DNA of 64,000 bases from Curtobacterium flaccumfaciens UCD-AKU. GTDB taxonomy: Bacteria; Actinomycetota; Actinomycetes; Actinomycetales; Microbacteriaceae. Positions 33,365-43,956 of the stretch are shown piece by piece. The notes beneath the pieces were generated by a model. It was not told where the DNA came from. It saw nothing but the letters and a program-made list of their open reading frames with translations, and did not search any database. The position numbers and the translations under genes are program-made. The DNA is taken from contig NZ_KB714607.1 in assembly GCF_000349565.1 (NCBI RefSeq), positions 1 through 64,000 on the forward strand, given 5' to 3'. Numbering within the stretch: the first letter of the stretch is position 1; each line of letters opens with the position of its first letter.

Positions 33365-34009
33365 TCAGTCGGACGGGACGAGTGCCGCGCCGCCCAGCAC
33401 GGTGCCGGTCCCGGCGTCGAGCAGGACCAGGGAGCGGACCTCGTCGGGCAGCGTCCACGGCTCGCCGAGCACGACGGTCAGCCCCTGTTCGACCCCGTCG
33501 GCCTGGAACAGGTCGTAGGACTCCCCGACCGGCGTCCACATCGGCTTCGAGCCACCGCGCACCGTCCCCGCGGACAGCACGACGTCGACCGGGCCGTCCC
33601 CACCGGTCTCCAGGTGGTCGATCTCCACCGCGAGGGTCTCGTCGCCCGTGTTCGCGGTGATCCGGACGTGCCCGGAGGCAGCCGCCCCGATGCCGACGAT
33701 GTCACCGGAGACCGGCGGGACGCGCCGCCACCACGGGTCGATGGGTGAGCCGTCGACCGGACGGACGGGCTCAGGCTCGATCGGCTCCCCGAGGGCGTCG
33801 GACGGCTGCAGCCGGACGTCGGGCGACTGCGCCGGCTCGGGGCCCACTGCGTCGGCACGGGTGACCGGTTCGCCGTCGTCCGGTGCGTGCGAGCTCGTCC
33901 ACAGGGACACCGAACCCACGACGACCACCCCGACGAGGACACCCACCAGGGCGAGCCGACGTCGGTCGGCTGCCCACCGCCCGGTACCCACGCCCCCATG
34001 ATGCCGCAC
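33365..34009 (-). CDS. membrane-anchored exported protein, unknown function
   Basis: A 214-residue protein with one N-terminal helix (LALVGVLVGVVVVGSVSLW), a Pro/Glu/Asp-rich linker and a compact beta-rich C-terminal domain of about 120 residues. It starts at GTG 34009; a second GTG at 33991 is equally possible. No family is recognised. It precedes the der terminator. Confidence 0.55.
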   Translation of the reverse strand: MRHHGGVGTGRWAADRRRLALVGVLVGVVVVGSVSLWTSSHAPDDGEPVTRADAVGPEPAQSPDVRLQPSDALGEPIEPEPVRPVDGSPIDPWWRRVPPVSGDIVGIGAAASGHVRITANTGDETLAVEIDHLETGGDGPVDVVLSAGTVRGGSKPMWTPVGESYDLFQADGVEQGLTVVLGEPWTLPDEVRSLVLLDAGTGTVLGGAALVPSD

Positions 34010-34057
34010 CGGCGCGCCGGACCGGCCCCGGGCCTCCAGGCCGACCGCGGACGCGAA

Positions 34058-34095
34058 CGCAGAACGCGCCCCGACGGATCGGGGCGCGTTCTGCG
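34058..34095. terminator. 17-bp perfect hairpin downstream of der
   Basis: CGCAGAACGCGCCCCGA and its exact complement flank a CGGA loop, 17 bp after the der stop. It ends the long minus-strand operon that starts at parA. Confidence 0.85.
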
Positions 34096-34111
34096 TGACG
34101 GGTGGGGAGGC

Positions 34112-35632
34112 TCAGCGCTTCCGGCGCTCGCGCACCCGCATGTTGACGTTGATCGGCGTGCCGGAGAAGCCCCAGACCTCGCGGAGTCGACGCGTGATGA
34201 AGCGTCGGTACTGCGGGTCGAGGAACGCCGACGTGAAGAGCACGAAGGTCGGCGGCTGGCTCGACGCCTGGGTGCCGAACAGGATGCGGGGCTGCTTGCC
34301 GCCGCGCACGGGGTGGGGGTGCTCCTGCACGAGCTCGGCGATGAAGGCGTTGACCTTGCCGGTCGGGATGCGGGTGTCCCACGACTCGAGGGCGGTCTCG
34401 AGCGCCGGCACGAGCTTCTCGAGGTGACGGCCGGTGCGGGCCGAGATGTTCACGCGCGGGGCCCAGGCGACGTGCGCCAGGTCCTGCTCGATCTCGCGCT
34501 CCAGGTAGCGGCGGCGTTCGTCGTCGAGCAGGTCCCACTTGTTGTAGGCCAGCACGAGGGCGCGGCCGGACTCGAGGACGAGGTCGATGATGCGCAGGTC
34601 CTGCACGGACACCGGCTCGGTGACGTCGAGGACGACGACGGCGACCTCGGCCTTCTCGAGCGCGGCGGTGGTGCGGAGCGACGCGTAGAAGTCCGCGCCC
34701 TGCTGCATGTGGACGCGCTTGCGGATGCCGGCGGTGTCGACGAAGCGCCACACCTTGCCGCCGAGCTCGATCTGCTCGTCCACCGGGTCGCGGGTGGTGC
34801 CGGCGATGTCGTTCACGACGACCCGCTCTTCACCGGCGGCCTTGTTGAGCAGCGAGCTCTTGCCGACGTTCGGGCGGCCGAGGATGGCCACGCGGCGGGG
34901 GCCACCGACCTCCTGCTTGGCGACGGCCGAGGTGTCGGGGAGCGTCTTGATGATCAGGTCGAGCAGGTCCGCGACGCCGCGGCCGTGCAGGGCGGACACC
35001 GGGTGCGGCTCGCCGAGGCCCAGGTTCCAGAGCTCGGAGGCTTCGAGTTCACGGCGCTCGTCGTCGGCCTTGTTCGCGACGACGATGACGGGGCGGTCGG
35101 TGCCGCGGAGCATCTTCACGACGTGCTCGTCGGTGGCGGTGATGCCGACCGTGACGTCCACCACGAACAGCACGGCGTCGGCGAGGTCGATCGCGACCTC
35201 GGCCTGGGCGGCGACGGAGGCGTTGATGCCCTCGGCGCCGGGCTCCCAGCCGCCGGTGTCGACGAGCGTGAAGCGCTTGTCGTTCCAGTCGGCCTTGTAG
35301 CTGACGCGGTCGCGGGTGACCCCGGGGACGTCCTGCACGACGGCTTCACGGCGACCGAGGATGCGGTTGACGAGCGCCGACTTGCCGACGTTCGGGCGAC
35401 CGACGATCGCGAGCACCGGGTAGGCCGGCAGGTAGTGGACGCCGTCTTCGCCGATCTGGCCCGCTTCGAGCAGGGCGAGGTCCTCGTCCTCGAGGTCGTA
35501 CTCTTCGAGGCCGGCGCGGAGCGCGGTGGCACGCTGCTCGGCCTCTGCCTCGTCGAGTCCGGCGAGACGCTCGCCGAGGGCGTCGTCGTACTCCGGGAAG
35601 TCGTCGTTGTCAGGATTGTCCAGCTGAGCCAT
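34112..35632 (-). CDS. der: ribosome biogenesis GTPase Der (EngA)
   Basis: A 506-residue double GTPase needed for 50S subunit assembly. Two G domains each show P-loop and G3/G4 motifs: [16 protein letters not shown] and NKAD in the first, [16 protein letters not shown] and NKWD in the second. The KH-like domain ends [19 protein letters not shown]. An acidic N-terminal extension of about 70 residues is common in actinobacteria. It is the last gene of the cluster, after cmk. Confidence 0.95.
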   Translation of the reverse strand: MAQLDNPDNDDFPEYDDALGERLAGLDEAEAEQRATALRAGLEEYDLEDEDLALLEAGQIGEDGVHYLPAYPVLAIVGRPNVGKSALVNRILGRREAVVQDVPGVTRDRVSYKADWNDKRFTLVDTGGWEPGAEGINASVAAQAEVAIDLADAVLFVVDVTVGITATDEHVVKMLRGTDRPVIVVANKADDERRELEASELWNLGLGEPHPVSALHGRGVADLLDLIIKTLPDTSAVAKQEVGGPRRVAILGRPNVGKSSLLNKAAGEERVVVNDIAGTTRDPVDEQIELGGKVWRFVDTAGIRKRVHMQQGADFYASLRTTAALEKAEVAVVVLDVTEPVSVQDLRIIDLVLESGRALVLAYNKWDLLDDERRRYLEREIEQDLAHVAWAPRVNISARTGRHLEKLVPALETALESWDTRIPTGKVNAFIAELVQEHPHPVRGGKQPRILFGTQASSQPPTFVLFTSAFLDPQYRRFITRRLREVWGFSGTPINVNMRVRERRKR

Positions 35633-35730
35633 CTTGTGTTCCTCGCGAGCGGCCGGGGCCGCGGTGTCGGTGGCCGTTGCCGGCCGGGCCGGGGGTCCGG
35701 CCGTGGTTGACCGTCCCGCCGGAGCGTTCT

Positions 35731-35787
35731 GGTCTGCGTCAGTGCGTGAGCGGCCCGCCGAGGCGGTCCGGTCTGCGTCAGTGCGTG
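35731..35787. repeat. 18-bp direct repeat spanning the end of cmk
   Basis: GGTCTGCGTCAGTGCGTG occurs at 35731-35748 and 35770-35787. The second copy covers the cmk stop codon, so the gap between cmk and der contains a duplicated piece of the cmk 3' end. Confidence 0.8.
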
Positions 35788-36677
35788 GCCGCGCGGGCCA
35801 GGTCGACGACCGCCTGCACGGTCTGGTCGAAGTCGAGGTCGGTGGAGTCGAGCGTCGTGACGCCGTCGGCGGCGTTCATGAAGTCGACGACCTTCGCGTC
35901 CGCCGCGTCGCGACGAGCGAGTGCTGCGGAGGTCTCGGCGGCCGACTGGGTCGTGACCTCTGCCGAGCGTCGGGCCATTCTAACGGACTCGTCGGCCGTC
36001 AGCAGGATCCGGACTTCGGCGTCGGGTGCGACGACCGTGGTGATGTCCCGGCCCTCGGTGATGATGCCGGGGGCGTCGGTCTTCCGCATGACGGTGCGGA
36101 ACAGCTGGACCAGGCGCTTCCGGACGTCCGGGAGCTTCGCGATGTGGGCCACCGCGCCGGTGACGTCGGGGGTGCGGATGGCCTCGGTCACGTCGGTCTC
36201 CCCCACCTTGACGTAGTAGTCGTCGGGGTCGGTGCCGATGGCGTAGTCGAAGGTGTCCCAGCTGGCCAGGACCGCCGCGGCGTCGTCGAGGTCGACCCGC
36301 TGCTGCAGGGCGTGCCACGCGAGTGCACGGTAGGCGGCGCCGGTGTCCTGGTAGCCGTAGCCCAGGGCGCGGGCGGCCGCACGGGAGACGCTCGACTTGC
36401 CGCTGCCGGCGGGGCCGTCGACGGCGATGACGATCTTCGCCACGTAGGCGCCGTCGGCCAGGCCGGACGGCATCGGGGCGCTGGTCGAGCCGGGCTCGCC
36501 GCCGGGCTCGCCGAGGCCGCCTGCCGGACCGCCGAGTGCGCCGCCGTCGCCGCTGCCGCTCAGCGGGCCGCCGGCACCACCCTGGCCCGGGGTCGGGAGG
36601 CCGGAGTCGGGCCCGTCCGGTCCGCCGGTCACACCGGAGTCGTTCGTCGCTGCGTTCGTGTCGTCGTTCAGGCCCAT
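35778..36677 (-). CDS. cmk: cytidylate kinase
   Basis: A 299-residue CMP/dCMP kinase. The nucleotide-binding loop is [14 protein letters not shown], followed by [22 protein letters not shown] and a LID with MARRSAE, as in the family. Typical Cmk is about 225 residues; here about 75 Gly/Pro/Ser-rich residues precede the core. The ATG at 36677, with GGAGG 11 bp upstream, overlaps the tyrA stop by 10 bases; an internal ATG near residue 70 would give a normal length. It supplies CDP for nucleic acid and lipid synthesis. Confidence 0.9.
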   Translation of the reverse strand: MGLNDDTNAATNDSGVTGGPDGPDSGLPTPGQGGAGGPLSGSGDGGALGGPAGGLGEPGGEPGSTSAPMPSGLADGAYVAKIVIAVDGPAGSGKSSVSRAAARALGYGYQDTGAAYRALAWHALQQRVDLDDAAAVLASWDTFDYAIGTDPDDYYVKVGETDVTEAIRTPDVTGAVAHIAKLPDVRKRLVQLFRTVMRKTDAPGIITEGRDITTVVAPDAEVRILLTADESVRMARRSAEVTTQSAAETSAALARRDAADAKVVDFMNAADGVTTLDSTDLDFDQTVQAVVDLARAATH

Positions 36678-37780
36678 GCTGCTGCGATCCTCCATCCGCG
36701 CCCCTCGAGTTCCTCGACGAGTCGCTGTTCCTGCTCGGGCAGCACCGACACCTCGACGATGCCGATCTGTGCGCCCGGTGAGTGCTCGAGGCGCATGTCC
36801 TCGAGGTTGATGCCGATCTCCCCGATGAACGTCAGGAGTGCGGCGATCTGCCCGGGGGTGTCGTCGACCAGGACGACCACCTGGGCGAAGCGCTTGGTGG
36901 TGCCGTGCTTGCCCGGCAGCCGTTCGACCCCGCGGTTGCCGTCGGCGATCGTCTCGGCGATGGCACGCGGCGAGCCGGCACCGTCCGGGTCGCCGAGCGC
37001 GTCGATCACGCGGGTCAGGTCGTCGCGCAGGTCGGTGAGCACCGGCCGGATGTGCCCGGCGTTCGCGCCGATGATCTGCACCCAGAGCCCGGGGTCGCTC
37101 GCGGCGATCCGGGTGACGTCGCGCACGCCGCCGCCGGCCAGGCCGAGCGACCCGTCGGGGGCATCGCGGAGGCGCGAGGCCATCAGCGTCGACACGAGCT
37201 GCGGCGCGTGCGAGACGTACGCCACGGCGAGGTCGTGCGACTCGGGGTCCATCGGCACCACGGTCGCGCCGACGTCCAGCGCGAGGTCCTCGACCACCGC
37301 AGCTCGCTGGTACGTGATGCCGTCGTGTCCCGCGATCACCCACGGGCGTCCGACGAACAGGTCGGCGCGGGCGGCGGTCGGACCGCTGCGCTCGCGTCCG
37401 GCCATCGGGTGCGACCCGATGTAGCGGGAGACGTCGGCCCCGGCCGCCACCAGGGCGGCGAGCGGCCCGGACTTCACGCTGGCGACGTCGGTCACGACGG
37501 CGTCGGGGTGGGCGGCGAGCTCACGCTCGACCACCGTCGCGACGACGTCCGGCGGCACCGCGACGACGACGAGCTCCGGCTGGTCGCCGGCTGCCGGGCG
37601 ACGCCCGGCGCCGTAGTCCACGGCGAGCGCCAGCGCGGCGGGCGAGACGTCGTCGAGGACGACGTCCACACCCTTCTCACGCAGGGCCAGACCGATCGAG
37701 GCGCCGAGCAACCCGGCACCGACGACCCGGACCGGGCCGCGCAGACGGCGGTCGATGTCGGTCGGGGTCACGTCGGTCAC
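36668..37780 (-). CDS. tyrA: prephenate dehydrogenase
   Basis: A 370-residue enzyme of tyrosine synthesis (prephenate to 4-hydroxyphenylpyruvate, NAD-linked). The Rossmann motif is [11 protein letters not shown], and the catalytic histidine region is [12 protein letters not shown]. The C-terminal 75 residues ([20 protein letters not shown]...) form an ACT domain, suggesting feedback by tyrosine. It starts at GTG and lies between the pseudouridine synthase and cmk, as in many actinobacteria. Confidence 0.9.
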   Translation of the reverse strand: MTDVTPTDIDRRLRGPVRVVGAGLLGASIGLALREKGVDVVLDDVSPAALALAVDYGAGRRPAAGDQPELVVVAVPPDVVATVVERELAAHPDAVVTDVASVKSGPLAALVAAGADVSRYIGSHPMAGRERSGPTAARADLFVGRPWVIAGHDGITYQRAAVVEDLALDVGATVVPMDPESHDLAVAYVSHAPQLVSTLMASRLRDAPDGSLGLAGGGVRDVTRIAASDPGLWVQIIGANAGHIRPVLTDLRDDLTRVIDALGDPDGAGSPRAIAETIADGNRGVERLPGKHGTTKRFAQVVVLVDDTPGQIAALLTFIGEIGINLEDMRLEHSPGAQIGIVEVSVLPEQEQRLVEELEGRGWRIAAAWA

Positions 37781-37838
37781 CGGGCAAGCCTACCGATCGA
37801 GGCTCGGGCATCGGTCGATGCCCGAGCGTCGGGGTCGG

Positions 37839-39926
37839 TCAGTCCGCCGACTCGTCCTCGTACTCGTCGTCGTCCTGGTCGAGTTCGACGTCGCGGTCGT
37901 CACGAGCGGACGGCTTCGCGTCGCGGACGGTGCTGAGCAGCTTGCCGACCTCGACCGTGCCGAGCTCGCGCATCTTGCCCGGCGGCAGGCTGCCCAGGTG
38001 CAGCGGCCCGAACGACCGGCGGACGAGTTCGAGGACCGGGTGGTCGACGGCCTCGAGCATGCGTCGGACGATGCGGTTGCGGCCGGAGTGCAGGGTGATC
38101 TCGACGAGCGACTCACCCCGCGAGGACTCAAGCAGCCGCACCTTGTCGGCCTTGATCGGACCGTCCTCGAGCTCGACGCCCTCGGTCAGGCGCTGCACCA
38201 CGGCGGGGTTCACGTTGCCGTGGACCTTCGCGATGTACGTCTTCTGCACGCCGAACGACGGGTGCGCCAGCACGTGCGCCAGGTCGCCGTCGTTCGTCAG
38301 GACGAGCAGCCCGGAGGTCTCGGCGTCGAGACGGCCGACGTTGAACAGGCGCTCCTCGTAGCGGTCCACGAACTCGGTCAGGTCGCGGCGACCGCGCTCG
38401 TCCTGCAGGCTCGAGACGACGCCGGTCGGCTTGTTCAGCACGATGTAGCGCCGAGACGAGTCGATCTGCACCGGCACACCGTCGACGCTGATCGCGTCCT
38501 TCTCGGGGTCGACGCGACGCCCGAGGGCGTCCACGACCTCGCCGTTGACCGTCACGCGGCCCTCGACGATCAGGTTCTCCGCGACCCGGCGGGATGCCAC
38601 GCCGGCAGCGGCGATCACCTTCTGCAGGCGCTCGCCCTCTGCCTGGAGGCCCGGCTCGGCCCCGGCAGGCGCCGTTCCGTCCGCCGCGTCCCAGTCCTCG
38701 ATGATCGGCCGCTCGGGCGTGCCCTCGGCCGGGTTGCCCCGGTCGTCGCGCTGCCCGCTCGGCTTCGGCGTGGTGCGGTCGCTGTTGCGGACGCTCGTGG
38801 TGCCGCCGACGTAGCGGCGGCCGTTGTGCCAGACGCGGCTCTGCTGGCCGTCGGGGGTGCGGCGGTCGTCGCGGCCTCGGTCGTCCCGACGGTCGTCACG
38901 GGGTGCCGAGCTGGTGCGGTCGTCACGACCCCGGTAGCCACCACGGTCGTCACGCGGAGCGGAGTTGCCGCGGTACCCACCGCGGTCGCCGCCACCGGAT
39001 CGGTCGTCGCGACCCCGGTACCCGCCGCGGTCGTCACGTGGAGCCGGAGCCCCGCGGTCGTCACGGCCGCGGTAGCCACCACGGTCGTCACGCGGAGCCG
39101 AGTTGCCGCGGTAGCCACCACGGTCGTCACGCGGAGCCGAGCTCCCACGGTCGTCACGACCCCGGTAGCCGCCGCGGTCGTCACGCGGAGCGGAGTTGCC
39201 CCGGTACCCACCACGGTCATCGCGCGGAGCCGAAGCGCCACGGTCGTCACGGCCGCGGTAGCCACCACGGTCGTCACGCGGAGCGGAGTTGCCGCGGTAC
39301 CCACCGCGGTCGCCGCCACCGGATCGGTCGTCGCGACCCCGGTAGCCGCCGCGGTCGTCACGCGGAGCCGAAGCCCCGCGGTACCCACCACGGTCGCCGC
39401 CACCGGAACGGTCATCGCGGCCCCGGTAGCCACCACGGTCATCGCGCGGAGCCGAAGCCCCGCGGTACCCACCACGGTCACCACCACGGTCGTCACGCGG
39501 AGCCGAAGCCCCGCGGTACCCACCACGGTCGTCACGCGGAGCCGAAGCCCCGCGGTACCCACCACGGTCACCACCACGGTCGTCACGCGGAGCCGAAGCC
39601 CCGCGGTACCCACCACGGTCGCCACCACGGTCGTCACGCGGAGCCGAAGCCCCGCGGTACCCACCACGGTCGCCGCCACGGTCGCCGCCACGGTCGCCGC
39701 CACGGTCGTCACGCGACGGGTACCCGCCACGACGGTCGTCGTCCCGCGGCGGGCGTGCGCCCCCACGGTCGTCGCGACCGTACCCGCCCGAGCGGCCACC
39801 GGCACTGGAGCCGGCCCCGCCGCGTCCGCCGGCCGGGCGGCCGGGGCGATCTGGGCCTCCTGAGCGTCCGTTGCGGTCGTCTCGGTCTCGGGGCGCGCCG
39901 CGCCCCCGGTCGTCAAACCCTGCCAT
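37839..39926 (-). CDS. RluB/RsuA-type pseudouridine synthase with long RGG-rich extension
   Basis: A 695-residue protein. The C-terminal 265 residues are a normal large-subunit rRNA pseudouridine synthase: an S4 domain ([20 protein letters not shown]) and the catalytic motif [18 protein letters not shown]. The N-terminal 425 residues are low-complexity, built from repeats such as [12 protein letters not shown] and [10 protein letters not shown], with about 14 APRDD units. The ATG at 39926 follows GAAAGGATC and overlaps scpB by 14 bases. The tail is acidic ([11 protein letters not shown]). The extension should be disordered and RNA-binding. Confidence 0.9.
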   Translation of the reverse strand: MAGFDDRGRGAPRDRDDRNGRSGGPDRPGRPAGGRGGAGSSAGGRSGGYGRDDRGGARPPRDDDRRGGYPSRDDRGGDRGGDRGGDRGGYRGASAPRDDRGGDRGGYRGASAPRDDRGGDRGGYRGASAPRDDRGGYRGASAPRDDRGGDRGGYRGASAPRDDRGGYRGRDDRSGGGDRGGYRGASAPRDDRGGYRGRDDRSGGGDRGGYRGNSAPRDDRGGYRGRDDRGASAPRDDRGGYRGNSAPRDDRGGYRGRDDRGSSAPRDDRGGYRGNSAPRDDRGGYRGRDDRGAPAPRDDRGGYRGRDDRSGGGDRGGYRGNSAPRDDRGGYRGRDDRTSSAPRDDRRDDRGRDDRRTPDGQQSRVWHNGRRYVGGTTSVRNSDRTTPKPSGQRDDRGNPAEGTPERPIIEDWDAADGTAPAGAEPGLQAEGERLQKVIAAAGVASRRVAENLIVEGRVTVNGEVVDALGRRVDPEKDAISVDGVPVQIDSSRRYIVLNKPTGVVSSLQDERGRRDLTEFVDRYEERLFNVGRLDAETSGLLVLTNDGDLAHVLAHPSFGVQKTYIAKVHGNVNPAVVQRLTEGVELEDGPIKADKVRLLESSRGESLVEITLHSGRNRIVRRMLEAVDHPVLELVRRSFGPLHLGSLPPGKMRELGTVEVGKLLSTVRDAKPSARDDRDVELDQDDDEYEDESAD
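38885..39725 (-). repeat. coding repeat array in the pseudouridine synthase gene
   Basis: Imperfect repeats of about 36-60 bp encode the RGG/APRDD units. Adjacent copies are near-identical in DNA, so the array can expand or contract by slippage or recombination. The same stretch leaves long open frames on the opposite strand that are not genes. Confidence 0.9.
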
Positions 39927-40581
39927 CGGGGATCCTTTCGTTCTGCTCGAAGCCGTCCGCACCGTCGTCCAGGAGGGGCGAGATGAGCGGCAGCTCGTCG
40001 AGCGAGTTGATGCCGAGCTGCTGCAGGAGCAGGTCGGACGTGACGTAGTTGATGGCGCCGGTCTCGGCGTCGGTGAACGACTCCTCGATGAGGCCGCGTG
40101 CCACCAGGGTCCGGACGACGCCGTCGACGTTGACGGCGCGGATCGCAGCGATCTGCGATCGGGTGATCGGCTGCTTGTAGGCGACGACCGCCAGGGTCTC
40201 GAGCGCGGCCTGCGACAACCGCGAGGGTCGCTCGGCCTCGACGAACTGCTCGACCACGGGGTCCAGGTCAGCACGGACGTAGAAGCGCCAACCGCCACCG
40301 ACCTCGCGCAGTTCGAAGCCGCGGCGGATCGTGCCGTCGACACCGTCGAAGTCCGCGACCAGGCGTTCGATCGCCTGGCGCACGGCGGGGACGGGCGAAC
40401 CGACGGCGGCACCGAGCGCGACGAGCGACTGGGGCTCGTCCGCGATCATCAGGATGGCCTCGAGCTGGCGGTCGAGCGGGATGGCGGGGTCGTGGATCTC
40501 GTGCTCGATCGCGCGGGCGTCGGCCATCTCGTCGGCGCCGCCGGGTTCGGCGCTGGACGTGTCGTGCACGTCATCCGTCAT
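39913..40581 (-). CDS. scpB: segregation and condensation protein B
   Basis: A 222-residue ScpB, partner of ScpA and SMC in the condensin complex that compacts and separates chromosomes. Two winged-helix domains are visible: [20 protein letters not shown] and [19 protein letters not shown], followed by [12 protein letters not shown]. It overlaps scpA by 11 bases and the pseudouridine synthase gene by 14. Confidence 0.95.
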   Translation of the reverse strand: MTDDVHDTSSAEPGGADEMADARAIEHEIHDPAIPLDRQLEAILMIADEPQSLVALGAAVGSPVPAVRQAIERLVADFDGVDGTIRRGFELREVGGGWRFYVRADLDPVVEQFVEAERPSRLSQAALETLAVVAYKQPITRSQIAAIRAVNVDGVVRTLVARGLIEESFTDAETGAINYVTSDLLLQQLGINSLDELPLISPLLDDGADGFEQNERIPDGRV

Positions 40582-41374
40582 AGTCGGCTCCCAGGTTCGC
40601 GAGGCTCTCGTCGGACCAGTCCTCGGCGGTCCACCGCAGTGTCAGCTCCCCGAGCGGCTCGAGCTGCTCGAACGAGATCGACGCGTTCCGGTACAGCTCG
40701 AGGATCGCGAGGAAGCGAGCCACCACGATACCGGTCTGGTCGACGCCCGCGACCAGTTCGCGGAACGAGACACCCTCACCATCACGGGTGCGGAGGATCG
40801 AGACGACGATCGCGGCCTGCTCACGGATGCTGATGAGCGGCGCGTGCAGGTGGTCGAGGCCGACGGTCGGGATCTCCCGCGGGGCGAAGGCGAGCGTGGC
40901 GAGGGCGGCGAAGTCCTGCACGGACAGGGTCCAGACGAGCTCCGGCGTCCGCGCGCGGAACCGCTCCTCGAGCCGGACGCTGCGGACGTGCCGGCGCGAC
41001 TCGATGCCCCACCGCTCCCCGAACCAGTCGGCGGCCTGCTTGAACGCCCGGTACTGCAGCAGTCGGGCGAACAGCAGGTCGCGGGCTTCGAGCAGGGCGA
41101 CGTCCTCGGCGTCCACGAGCTCACCCTGCGGCAGCAGCCCGACGATCTTCAGGTCGAGCAGGGTCGCCGCGACGACCAGGAACTCGCTGGCCTCGTCGAG
41201 CTCGTCGGCGGACTCGGCCTGCCGGACGTACTGGATGAACTCCCCCGTCACGGCACCGAGCGAGACCTCGGTGATGTCGAGCTCGTGCTTCGTGATGAGC
41301 GACAGCAGGAGGTCGAACGGTCCGTCGAAGTTGGTGAGCCGGACCCGGAACCCCGGCTCAGGCGACGGCGCCAC
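40571..41374 (-). CDS. scpA: segregation and condensation protein A
   Basis: A 267-residue ScpA kleisin that bridges SMC heads. The N-terminal motif FDGPFDLLLSLITKHELDI and the ASEFLVVAATLLDLKI helix are diagnostic; a C-terminal winged helix ends the protein. The GTG at 41374 lies inside the end of parA (17-base overlap), which indicates translational coupling. Confidence 0.95.
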   Translation of the reverse strand: MAPSPEPGFRVRLTNFDGPFDLLLSLITKHELDITEVSLGAVTGEFIQYVRQAESADELDEASEFLVVAATLLDLKIVGLLPQGELVDAEDVALLEARDLLFARLLQYRAFKQAADWFGERWGIESRRHVRSVRLEERFRARTPELVWTLSVQDFAALATLAFAPREIPTVGLDHLHAPLISIREQAAIVVSILRTRDGEGVSFRELVAGVDQTGIVVARFLAILELYRNASISFEQLEPLGELTLRWTAEDWSDESLANLGADYDG

Positions 41375-42233
41375 GCTGGACGAGCTCTCGTGCGAGCTGC
41401 CGGTAGGCGTGGGCGGCAGGGTGGTCCGGCGCGGTCTGCGTGATCGGTCGTGCGGACACCGTGGCGTCCGGGAACTTCACGGTGCGGCCGATGACGGTGT
41501 CGAGCACGCGGTCGTCGAAGGTGTCGACGACCCGCTCCATGACCTCGCGCGAGTGCAGCGTGCGCGAGTCGTACATGGTCGCCAGGATGCCGTCGAGCTT
41601 GAGCGCCGGGTTCAGGCGGTCGCGCACCTTGTCGATCGTCTCGATGAGCAGCGCGACACCGCGCAGCGCGAAGAACTCGCACTCGAGCGGGATGAGCACG
41701 CCGTGTGCAGCGGTCAGGGCGTTCACGGTGAGCAGGCCGAGCGACGGCTGGCAGTCGACCAGGATCACGTCGTAGTCGTTCGCGACCTTGCGCAGCACGC
41801 TCGCCAGGATCTGCTCGCGGGCGACCTCGTTGACCAGGTGCACCTCGGCCGCGGACAGGTCGATGTTCGCCGGGATGACGTCGAGGCCGGGGGTGTTCGT
41901 CGGCTGGATGACCTGGTTCGGGTCCTTCACGGCACCCATGAGCAGGTCGTAGACGGTGTGGATGTCGTGGGTGCGGACACCGAGGCCGGCAGACAGCGCA
42001 CCCTGCGGGTCGAAGTCCACGGCGAGCACCTTGCGGCCGTACTCCGCGAGCGCGGCACCCAGGTTGATGGCGGTCGTGGTCTTGCCGACGCCGCCCTTCT
42101 GGTTGCAGAGCGCGATGATGCGGGCGGGTCCGGTGCTGTCGAGCTCCTCGGGCACGGGGAAGTCCCGGACGGGACGCCCCGTCGGACCGTGGGTGGTCGC
42201 GCCGGTGGGGTTGGTCGTCGGGTTCGGGCTCAC
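41358..42233 (-). CDS. ParA-family chromosome partitioning ATPase
   Basis: A 291-residue ParA/Soj-type ATPase. The deviant Walker A is CNQKGGVGKTTTAINLG, Walker A' is VDFDPQGALS, and Walker B is VILVDCQPSLGLLT. No parB lies beside it; a solitary ParA ahead of scpAB is usual in actinobacteria. GTG at 42233 is chosen because the frame further upstream runs through the next gene. The start has only a weak ribosome site. Confidence 0.9.
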   Translation of the reverse strand: MSPNPTTNPTGATTHGPTGRPVRDFPVPEELDSTGPARIIALCNQKGGVGKTTTAINLGAALAEYGRKVLAVDFDPQGALSAGLGVRTHDIHTVYDLLMGAVKDPNQVIQPTNTPGLDVIPANIDLSAAEVHLVNEVAREQILASVLRKVANDYDVILVDCQPSLGLLTVNALTAAHGVLIPLECEFFALRGVALLIETIDKVRDRLNPALKLDGILATMYDSRTLHSREVMERVVDTFDDRVLDTVIGRTVKFPDATVSARPITQTAPDHPAAHAYRQLARELVQRGAVA

Positions 42234-42292
42234 CCCGTCATCGTACCGGCGACGTCGGGGTGGGCCGGGTCGCACCGCCGCACTGCTGCTCG

Positions 42293-43108
42293 TCAGGCAG
42301 CGCGCAGGGCGACGCGCATGCTGTCGACCCGCTCCGCGATCACGGGGTCGGCCGACCACCGCTGCTGCAGCCGGCCGACGAGCTCGCCGACCTGCTCGCG
42401 GTCGAGCCCCGGGTGCAGCGCCAGGCCCACCGTCAGCTCCGGTCCGGCGAACCGGCCGACCGGGTCGCCCGGCGCGAGTTCGACACGGGCCACGCTGGGC
42501 TCCCCTTCGACCGAGGCCGCGAAGGCACGGGCCACCTCGGGGTCCTCGAAGCACGGGGTCCACGGCAGGTCCTGCCCGAGTGCCCACACCGCCGGACGAC
42601 GCAGCACGAACTCGGTCGGCGACTTCGGGTCGAGCACGACGAGCTGGGTGTCCTCGCTCGCCGCGGCCATCGCCACGCGGCGGGACTCCACCGGCACGGG
42701 GCGCGCGTCCGGGTCCCACGCGTGCACGGCGTCGACCGAGGTGAACGCGGGCATCACGCTGCGACCGTCGGGGCCGGCGACCGTCACGATCGAGAGTTCC
42801 TGGGTCTTGTCGACGAGCTTGCCCGCGTCGGTCTCCCCCACGTCGCCGGCCTCGGCGATGAGCGGGATGAGCAGGCGGGCGGAGCGGAGCGCATCGACGA
42901 TCGCGGCCTGGGACGCACCGTCGGCGAGTGAGCCGATGGCCGCGACCACCGCGGGGTCGGCGAGTCCGTCGTCGTCCGCGAACGCGGTGTCGTGGTGGTC
43001 GAACGTGCGGCCTTCCCACGAGAACCCCGCCGAGTCCGCCGCCCCACCCGGGGTGTGCGCGTCGTCGGTCTCCGGCCCGGTGCCACGACCGTTCGAGATG
43101 CCCGCCAC
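42293..43108 (-). CDS. SseB-family protein
   Basis: A 271-residue protein matching the SseB N-terminal domain pattern: RLLIPLIAEAG, LSIVTVAGPDGRSVMPAFTS and ALGQDLPWTPCFEDPEV. Its role is not well defined in actinobacteria. GTG 43108 is chosen: it lies 4 bases after the hisA stop with GGAG inside the hisA end. It is the distal gene of the histidine operon, a conserved neighbour of hisA in related genomes. Confidence 0.75.
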   Translation of the reverse strand: MAGISNGRGTGPETDDAHTPGGAADSAGFSWEGRTFDHHDTAFADDDGLADPAVVAAIGSLADGASQAAIVDALRSARLLIPLIAEAGDVGETDAGKLVDKTQELSIVTVAGPDGRSVMPAFTSVDAVHAWDPDARPVPVESRRVAMAAASEDTQLVVLDPKSPTEFVLRRPAVWALGQDLPWTPCFEDPEVARAFAASVEGEPSVARVELAPGDPVGRFAGPELTVGLALHPGLDREQVGELVGRLQQRWSADPVIAERVDSMRVALRAA

Positions 43109-43112
43109 GGCG

Positions 43113-43859
43113 TTACTCCGAGGCGATGTCGAGAGCGGCGGGCAGCGTGAACGCCCCGGAGTACAGCGCCTTGCCGATGATCGCGCCTTCGAGCCCGTAC
43201 GGCACGAGTTCGCGGAGCGCACGGAGGTCATCGAGGGTGGAGATCCCGCCCGAGGCCACCACGGGCTGGTCGGTCCGGTCGCACACCTGGCGGAGCAGTT
43301 CGACGTTCGGGCCCTGCAGCGTGCCGTCCTTCGTGACGTCGGTCACCACGTAGCGGGCACACCCGGCGGCTTCGAGGCGGTCGAGCACCTCCCACAGGTC
43401 ACCGGCATCCTCGGTCCAGCCGCGGCTCGACAGCGTGGTGCCGCGGACGTCCAGCCCGACGGCGATCTGCTCGCCGTACTCGCCGATCACCCGCGCGGCC
43501 CAGTCGGGGTTCTCGAGCGCCGCGGTGCCGAGGTTCACGCGCGCCGCGCCGGTCGCCAGTGCCGCTTCGAGCGAGGCGTCGTCGCGGATCCCGCCGGACA
43601 GCTCGACCGAGACACCCTCGACCTCGCGGACGGCGTGCGCGATCACCCGGCGGTTGTCGCCACGGCCGAAGGCGGCGTCGAGGTCGACGAGGTGGATCCA
43701 CTCAGCACCCTGGTCACGCCAGGTGCGGGCAGCGGCGACGGGGTCGCCGTAGCCGGTCTCGCTGCCCGCCTCGCCCTGGGTGAGTCGCACGGCCTGTCCG
43801 TCGACGACGTCGACGGCCGGCAGCAGGACGAGGGGCGGGGTGTCGGTGAGGTCGGTCAT
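43113..43859 (-). CDS. hisA: HisA/PriA-type isomerase
   Basis: A 248-residue TIM-barrel enzyme that isomerises ProFAR in histidine synthesis. Motifs are [19 protein letters not shown] (catalytic Asp), [22 protein letters not shown] (second catalytic Asp) and VVASGGIST. In actinobacteria this protein is often PriA and also serves tryptophan synthesis; no trpF is seen in this window, so dual function is possible. Confidence 0.95.
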   Translation of the reverse strand: MTDLTDTPPLVLLPAVDVVDGQAVRLTQGEAGSETGYGDPVAAARTWRDQGAEWIHLVDLDAAFGRGDNRRVIAHAVREVEGVSVELSGGIRDDASLEAALATGAARVNLGTAALENPDWAARVIGEYGEQIAVGLDVRGTTLSSRGWTEDAGDLWEVLDRLEAAGCARYVVTDVTKDGTLQGPNVELLRQVCDRTDQPVVASGGISTLDDLRALRELVPYGLEGAIIGKALYSGAFTLPAALDIASE

Positions 43860-43901
43860 GGTCCTGTCGGTTTCGTTGCGGTGGAGAAGGGGCTGCGGAC
43901 A

Positions 43902-43948
43902 GCCGGGAGGCCCGGGGCGCGTCCGGCACGACCGTCGCGCCCGGTGCA
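43902..43948. repeat. dispersed GGGAGGCC-type intergenic repeat, copy between hisH and hisA
   Basis: GCCGGGAGGCCCGG followed by a GC-rich tail (CGCGTCCG...CGCCCGG) matches the element at 63451-63495. It lies in the 97-bp gap between hisH and hisA. A hairpin of GGGAGGCC/CGGGCCTCC type can form. Confidence 0.6.
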
Positions 43949-43956
43949 GGCCGGGT

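Noticed and set aside
38885-39725. CRISPR-like or transposon repeats
   Set aside because: The repeats keep one reading frame and encode RGG/APRDD units inside a complete gene.
37755-39863. 702-codon open frame on the plus strand across the pseudouridine synthase gene
   Set aside because: It is a shadow of the repeat-coding minus strand; the protein is a monotonous Val/Thr/Arg/Ser string with no family, while the minus strand encodes a complete enzyme with catalytic motifs.
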